The notes below the pieces were generated by a model. It worked only from the letters and a program-made list of their open reading frames with translations, searched no databases and was not told the DNA's origin. From contig QGUQ01000048.1 in NCBI GenBank assembly GCA_003242195.1, positions 1 through 9,786 of the forward strand: a stretch of 9,786 nt of DNA, written 5' to 3'. The translations under genes and the position numbers were made by a program. Shown in pieces: positions 6,371 through 9,786 of the stretch; the first letter of the stretch is position 1; each line of letters starts with the position of its first letter. This DNA is from Bacillota bacterium. GTDB lineage: Bacteria > Bacillota > Sulfobacillia > Thermaerobacterales > Thermaerobacteraceae.

Positions 6371-7284
6371 CCCCGCCTTCCCCCTTCGGGTGCTGCCAGC
6401 AGCTTCGTCCGCAAGGTCTCATAGAAGGGCCAGCGCCGCCGGCGCACCAGGCGGAGCCGCAGGTCCGACAGCGCCACCTCCAGCCGCTGGCCCGCTTCCA
6501 TCTCCGTGCTTTCCTGGCCGTCGGCGGTCACGCGGGCCGACGGGCCTTCCACCAGCTCCACCACGACCCGGCGCCCGGGCGCCACCAGAAACGGACGGGC
6601 CGCCAGGGTGAAAGAGCACAGGGGAACGACCACCATGCTTTCCAGCTCCGGCGGGACCGCCGGCCCGCCAGCGGCCAGAGCGTAGGCGGTGGAACCCGTG
6701 GCCGTGGCGACCACCACCCCGTCGCCGGCGATTTCGCCGACGAACTCGGATTCCACCCACAGGCGCAGGCGCAGGAGCCGTGCCGTCCGGCCGCTGCGGA
6801 CCACGAGCTCGTTGACCGCCCACAGCGCCGGCCGGGCGTTTCCCGCCAGCTCGCCCAAGAGCAGGCGGCGGTCGTCGGTCTGGTAGCGCCCGGCGAGGAT
6901 GACGGGGAGCTCGTCCCAGAGCTCGTCGGGCGTCAGCTCGGACAGGAAGCCCACACGTCCCAGGTTGACACCCAGGATGGGCGTCCCGGGGGGAACGGCG
7001 CGGGCGGCACGCAGCAGCGTCCCGTCACCGCCCAGGGAAACGACCAGGTCGGGCGCGGCCGCCGTCACCGCCGGGCCGGTCCCCGACAGGTCCGAACTCA
7101 CCGGCCCGGCCGGCGCCATGACCGGCGCCCCGTCCGCGGCCGGTGCCAGGTCGATCACCTCGTAGTGCTGCCGCAACAACCACTGGGACAGACGGGCGGC
7201 CAGTTCACGGCCGGACGCCTTGGTGAAGAACAGGCCGATCCGGCGCGCCCGCCGCCGCTCAGGACCCTCTGCCACGGTCTCCAC
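6367..7284 (-). CDS. nadK: NAD kinase
   Basis: The 305-residue cytoplasmic enzyme phosphorylates NAD to NADP using ATP or polyphosphate. Family motifs appear in order: GGDGTLL (85-91, with the catalytic Asp), NLGRVGFLSEL (107-117), NE (158-159), DGVVVATATGSTAY (188-201), AAGGPAV (204-210) and DGQ (255-257). The end WPFYETLRTKL is also typical. A Pro/Ala/Gly-rich stretch (about 47-77) lengthens the region before GGDGT, and the length is at the upper end for bacteria. An in-frame stop lies at 7318-7320, and the only start codons after it are GTG at 7284 and GTG at 7275. The first has AAGG about 6 nt upstream and is used here. It is the first gene of the nadK-argR-recN unit and is divergent from the isocitrate dehydrogenase gene. 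A clear promoter was not found. Confidence 0.96.
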   Translation of the reverse strand: METVAEGPERRRARRIGLFFTKASGRELAARLSQWLLRQHYEVIDLAPAADGAPVMAPAGPVSSDLSGTGPAVTAAAPDLVVSLGGDGTLLRAARAVPPGTPILGVNLGRVGFLSELTPDELWDELPVILAGRYQTDDRRLLLGELAGNARPALWAVNELVVRSGRTARLLRLRLWVESEFVGEIAGDGVVVATATGSTAYALAAGGPAVPPELESMVVVPLCSFTLAARPFLVAPGRRVVVELVEGPSARVTADGQESTEMEAGQRLEVALSDLRLRLVRRRRWPFYETLRTKLLAAPEGGRRG

Positions 7285-7401
7285 GCCTCGCCTTGTCGGT
7301 GGCCGGCTCTGCCACCCTCACCTTTCTCTTTCCCGCAGATCAATCCTGCGCCTTCGCCAGTTCCCGCGCAATCCCCACCCGGCGGCGGAACGGGGTCGTT
7401 G

Positions 7402-7410
7402 TGCTATCAT
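7402..7410 (+). promoter_or_regulatory. Extended -10 promoter candidate for the isocitrate dehydrogenase gene
   Basis: TGCTATCAT contains the extended -10 motif TGn joined to TATCAT (5 of 6 to TATAAT). It is in an AT-rich patch of an otherwise GC-rich divergent region. No good -35 lies 16-18 nt upstream, which is tolerated with an extended -10. It would give a start near 7417 and a leader of about 115 nt. Confidence 0.4.
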
Positions 7411-7518
7411 GAGGCTGTCCTTCACCCGGCGGGTCGTGCCAGCGCAGCCGCCGCCCGCCAGCGTAGGGCGGGGCGACTGGGCCACGTTCCGCCGGCCCCC
7501 GTGCATCCCATCTCTCGC

Positions 7519-7525
7519 GAGGTGA
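7519..7525 (+). promoter_or_regulatory. Ribosome binding site choosing ATG 7533
   Basis: GAGGTGA ends 7 nt before ATG 7533 but only 1 nt before ATG 7527. The spacing favours the downstream ATG, so the protein probably starts MAKHRV rather than MSMAKHRV. Confidence 0.6.
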
Positions 7526-7532
7526 CATGTCG

Positions 7533-8540
7533 ATGGCCAAGCACCGGGTGACGTTGATCCCCGGGGACGGTACGGGCCCCGAGCTGGTGGAGGCGATGCT
7601 CACCGTCCTCGATGCCACCGGCGTGGACATCGAATGGGAGCGGGTCGACGCCGGCGCCGACGTCATGGAGAAGTACGGGACGCCGCTCCCCGACCACGTT
7701 CTCGAGTCCGTACGCCGCACCAAGGTGGCCATCAAGGGCCCCATCACCACGCCCGTGGGCAGCGGCTTCCGCAGCGTTAACGTGGCCCTGCGCAAGGAGC
7801 TGGACCTGTACGCCAACCTGCGCCCGGCCAAGAGCATCCCGGGCGTGAACTCCCGCTACCAGAACGTCGATCTGGTGGTCGTGCGAGAGAACACCGAGGA
7901 CCTCTACGCCGGCATCGAGCACATGGTCGGCGAGGACGCCGCCGAGAGCATCAAGATCATCACCCGAAAGGCCAGCCGCCGCATCGTCGAATTCGCCTTC
8001 CGGTACGCCCGGGCCAACGGGCGCCGCAAGGTCACGGCGGTCCACAAGGCCAACATCATGAAGTACACCGACGGCCTGTTCCTCCAGGTGGCGCGGGAGG
8101 TCGCCGAGAAGTACCCGGACATCGAGTTCGAGGACCGCATCGTGGACAACATGGCGATGCAGCTGGTGATGAAGCCCGAGCAATACGACGTGCTGGTCAT
8201 GCCCAACCTCTACGGTGACATCCTCTCCGACCTCTGCGCCGGCTTGATCGGAGGCCTGGGCATCGCGCCCGGTGCCAACATCGGGGACGAGTACGCGGTC
8301 TTCGAGCCCATCCACGGCAGCGCTCCCAAGTACGCCGGGCAGAACAAGGTCAACCCCACGGCCCTCATCCTGTCCGCCGTCATGATGCTCCGCCACCTGG
8401 GCGAGAAGGAGGCGGCCGACCGCGTGGAGCGCGCCGTGGCCGAGGTGATCGCAGAGGGCAAGACGGTGACCTATGACCTGGGCGGCCAAGCGGGGACCCA
8501 GGAGATGGCGCGGGCCATCGCCGAGCGGGTGCGCGGCTGA
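7533..8540 (+). CDS. icd: Isocitrate dehydrogenase, short homodimeric type of the isocitrate/isopropylmalate dehydrogenase family
   Basis: The 335-residue enzyme should oxidise and decarboxylate isocitrate to 2-oxoglutarate with Mg2+/Mn2+. Visible motifs are IPGDGTGPE (9-17), the substrate loop GFRSVNVALRKELDLYANLRP (78-98), RENTEDLYAG (118-127), HKANIMK (171-177), the metal-binding NLYGDILSDL (225-234) and the cofactor loop HGSAPKYAGQNKVNPTA (261-277). S81 and N83 match E. coli Icd S113 and N115, which select isocitrate; isopropylmalate and homoisocitrate dehydrogenases lack this S-x-N. The cofactor loop has K265, Y266 and V273 as in NADP-dependent E. coli Icd, but the Arg395 position is Gly (TYDLGG, 313-318), so coenzyme use is uncertain. 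It is much shorter than E. coli Icd (416) and similar to IPMDH-sized members. ATG 7527 is an alternative start. It stands alone between a candidate promoter and a terminator. Confidence 0.93.
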   Translation: MAKHRVTLIPGDGTGPELVEAMLTVLDATGVDIEWERVDAGADVMEKYGTPLPDHVLESVRRTKVAIKGPITTPVGSGFRSVNVALRKELDLYANLRPAKSIPGVNSRYQNVDLVVVRENTEDLYAGIEHMVGEDAAESIKIITRKASRRIVEFAFRYARANGRRKVTAVHKANIMKYTDGLFLQVAREVAEKYPDIEFEDRIVDNMAMQLVMKPEQYDVLVMPNLYGDILSDLCAGLIGGLGIAPGANIGDEYAVFEPIHGSAPKYAGQNKVNPTALILSAVMMLRHLGEKEAADRVERAVAEVIAEGKTVTYDLGGQAGTQEMARAIAERVRG

Positions 8541-8599
8541 GCCGTCGGTTGCTTCCGGCCGCGACGACACACCCGCCGCGGTGGCAGCATCCCTGGCGA

Positions 8600-8638
8600 G
8601 GCTGCGGCCGGGCGGCATGGCGCCCGGCCGCAGCCCTT
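8600..8638 (+). terminator. Hairpin terminator between convergent icd and M20 peptidase genes
   Basis: A perfect 15-bp inverted repeat (GGCTGCGGCCGGGCG, 8600-8614, with its complement at 8621-8635) encloses a 6-nt loop. On the plus strand it is followed by a short CTTTC. It begins 60 nt after the icd stop. The T-run is short, so efficiency is uncertain. It may also serve leftward transcription of the convergent peptidase gene, though no T-tract follows on that side. Confidence 0.65.
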
Positions 8639-8671
8639 TCCGTGGCAACCGGGGCCCTGGCCTCACGCAGG

Positions 8672-9786
8672 TCACGGCTCCGGGGGCCTGGCCGCCAGGT
8701 CGAGCAGCAGGCCGGCCACCAGGGCCGCTCGCACGGGCAGTTCATCCAGAAGCACGTGCTCGTCCTCGGCGTGGGCGCCGTCGCCCGTGGCACCCAGACC
8801 GTCCAGGGTTGGGATGCCCAGGGCCGAGGTGAAGTTGCCGTCGCTGGCCCCTCCTACCCTGGTTCCCTCCAGCTCCAGGCCTAGACGGCGTCCCACCGCC
8901 CGGGCGCGCTCGAAGAGGGCCACGTTGCCCGGGGTCGGCTCCATGGGCGGTCGATTGAAGCCCCCCTCGATCACCACCCGGGCGCCCGGCAGCACCGGCT
9001 GCCACGACCGGAACAGCGCCAGGAGCCGCTCTGCTTCTGCCTGCGAGCTGACCCGCACGTCGATCTCCGCCTCGGCGGTCCCGGCCACCACGTTGGGGCG
9101 GAGGCCACCCCGGATCACCCCGACGTTGACCGTCGTGCCCCGCCCCGGGTCCGTCAACGCGTGCAGACGCAGCACCTGCCGGGCCAGTTCCTCCACGGCG
9201 CTGACGCCCCGTTCGGGGTCGTTGCCCGCATGGGCCTCGCGGCCCCGCACGTGGAGGATGAAGTCGCCGACGCCCTTGCGGGCGATCTTCAAGTGGCCGC
9301 CCGCCGCCGGTTCCAGGACCAGCACCGCTCCATGCTCCCGCGCCAGGCGCTCGATCAGCGGCCGGGACGTGATGCTACCCACCTCTTCATCCGATGTCAG
9401 CAGGAACGTGACACCGGGCAACGGCGTTCCGCCCTCGGCCGCCGCGGCCAGCGCCTCCAGGGCGAAGAGCCCGATGACGATGCCGCCCTTCATGTCGAAG
9501 GCGCCGGGACCATAGCCGCGCCGGCCCTCCCGACGGAAGGGGCGACGCCGCACCTCGCCGGCCGGCCAGACCGTGTCGTAATGGGCGAGCAGCATCACCC
9601 TCCGCCCGCCCGGCCGCAAGCCCGCCCCGTCGTTGCCGGCGCGGTCCCGGCCGTCCTCCGCTCCGCCCTCGCCAAAGCGAGCGACCAGGTGGTCGCCAGC
9701 AGTGGGCACGGGCACCCGCTCCACCGCGCAGCCGCGGGCGGTCAGCTCGACCTCGAGGCGCGTGGCACAGGCGTCCAGTAGCGCCT
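8672..9786 (-). CDS. M20-family metallopeptidase, CPG2-like (5' end outside the window)
   Basis: The reading frame stays open to the window edge, so the gene is 5'-truncated; 370 residues are visible. The upstream part (ALLDACATRLEVELTARGCA, then VERVPVPTAGDHLVARFGEG) already looks like the M20 N-terminus, so GTG at 9724 is not the true start. Counting from that GTG, the di-zinc ligands and catalytic residues are H48 and D50 (AHYDTVW), D77 (YGPGAFDMKGG), E113-E114 (TSDEEVGS), E138 (VLEPA) and H317 (GDGAHAEDEH). The dimerisation (lid) domain lies at about 148-255. The order resembles carboxypeptidase G2 (glutamate carboxypeptidase), but ArgE, DapE and aminoacylase relatives share it and the substrate cannot be read. 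A Gly/Asp/Arg-rich insert (about 18-42) precedes the first zinc strand. It converges on icd, 131 bp away. Confidence 0.92.
   Translation of the reverse strand, partial: ALLDACATRLEVELTARGCAVERVPVPTAGDHLVARFGEGGAEDGRDRAGNDGAGLRPGGRRVMLLAHYDTVWPAGEVRRRPFRREGRRGYGPGAFDMKGGIVIGLFALEALAAAAEGGTPLPGVTFLLTSDEEVGSITSRPLIERLAREHGAVLVLEPAAGGHLKIARKGVGDFILHVRGREAHAGNDPERGVSAVEELARQVLRLHALTDPGRGTTVNVGVIRGGLRPNVVAGTAEAEIDVRVSSQAEAERLLALFRSWQPVLPGARVVIEGGFNRPPMEPTPGNVALFERARAVGRRLGLELEGTRVGGASDGNFTSALGIPTLDGLGATGDGAHAEDEHVLLDELPVRAALVAGLLLDLAARPPEP

Noticed and set aside
7264..7310. A GTG-started 18-codon ORF overlapping the nadK start, after an AAAGGTGAGG sequence.
   Set aside because: It is too short to support, has no attenuator-like run of one amino acid and no nearby terminator, and overlaps nadK out of frame.
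7422..8675. A 417-codon minus-strand ORF opposite icd.
   Set aside because: The plus strand encodes an unmistakable isocitrate dehydrogenase with all motifs, and the antisense product is rich in His, Val and Gly with no domain.

Overview
The window is GC-rich (roughly 70% by eye) and gene-dense. It carries Spo0A and the sporulation protease SpoIVB in the Firmicutes order nadK-argR-recN-spoIVB-spo0A. It also uses many GTG and TTG starts. This points to a high-GC, probably thermophilic member of the Firmicutes, such as the Thermaerobacter/Symbiobacterium/Sulfobacillus group; the genus is a guess from composition and gene order. Nine protein genes are visible. I see no RNA genes, mobile elements, CRISPR arrays or origin.

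Layout: bases 1-7284 are all read from the minus strand. In transcription order they are NAD kinase (nadK, GTG start), arginine repressor (argR, overlapping nadK by 4 nt), the SMC-like repair ATPase recN, the S55 sporulation protease spoIVB (TTG start with a strong ribosome binding site), spo0A, then steA and the start of steB, which leaves the window at base 1. Intrinsic terminators or strong hairpins follow spoIVB and spo0A, so spo0A and steAB appear to be separate transcription units. A sigma-H-like promoter and two near-consensus 0A boxes lie in the AT-richer gap before spo0A. Bases 7533-8540 on the plus strand hold a short-type isocitrate dehydrogenase, divergent from nadK and followed by a hairpin terminator. 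Bases 8672-9786 on the minus strand hold an M20/CPG2-like metallopeptidase whose 5' end lies outside the window.

How they fit together: nadK-argR-recN is a housekeeping block (NADP supply, arginine control, recombination repair) placed ahead of the sporulation genes, as in many endospore formers. Spo0A is the master regulator of sporulation entry. SpoIVB is the signalling protease that leads to sigma-K activation. SteA and SteB are membrane-associated proteins linked to cell division in actinobacteria, so here division-related genes directly follow the sporulation switch.

The region is largely conserved core, and I did not find a clearly new system. The most unusual item is a perfect 18-bp terminator hairpin with a U-tract lying inside the spoIVB reading frame, with no stop codon before it. 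Other points are the probable spo0A control region, an Asp-to-Asn change in the ArgR arginine-binding motif, mixed cofactor determinants in the isocitrate dehydrogenase, and a frame-shifting 12-nt direct repeat in steB.
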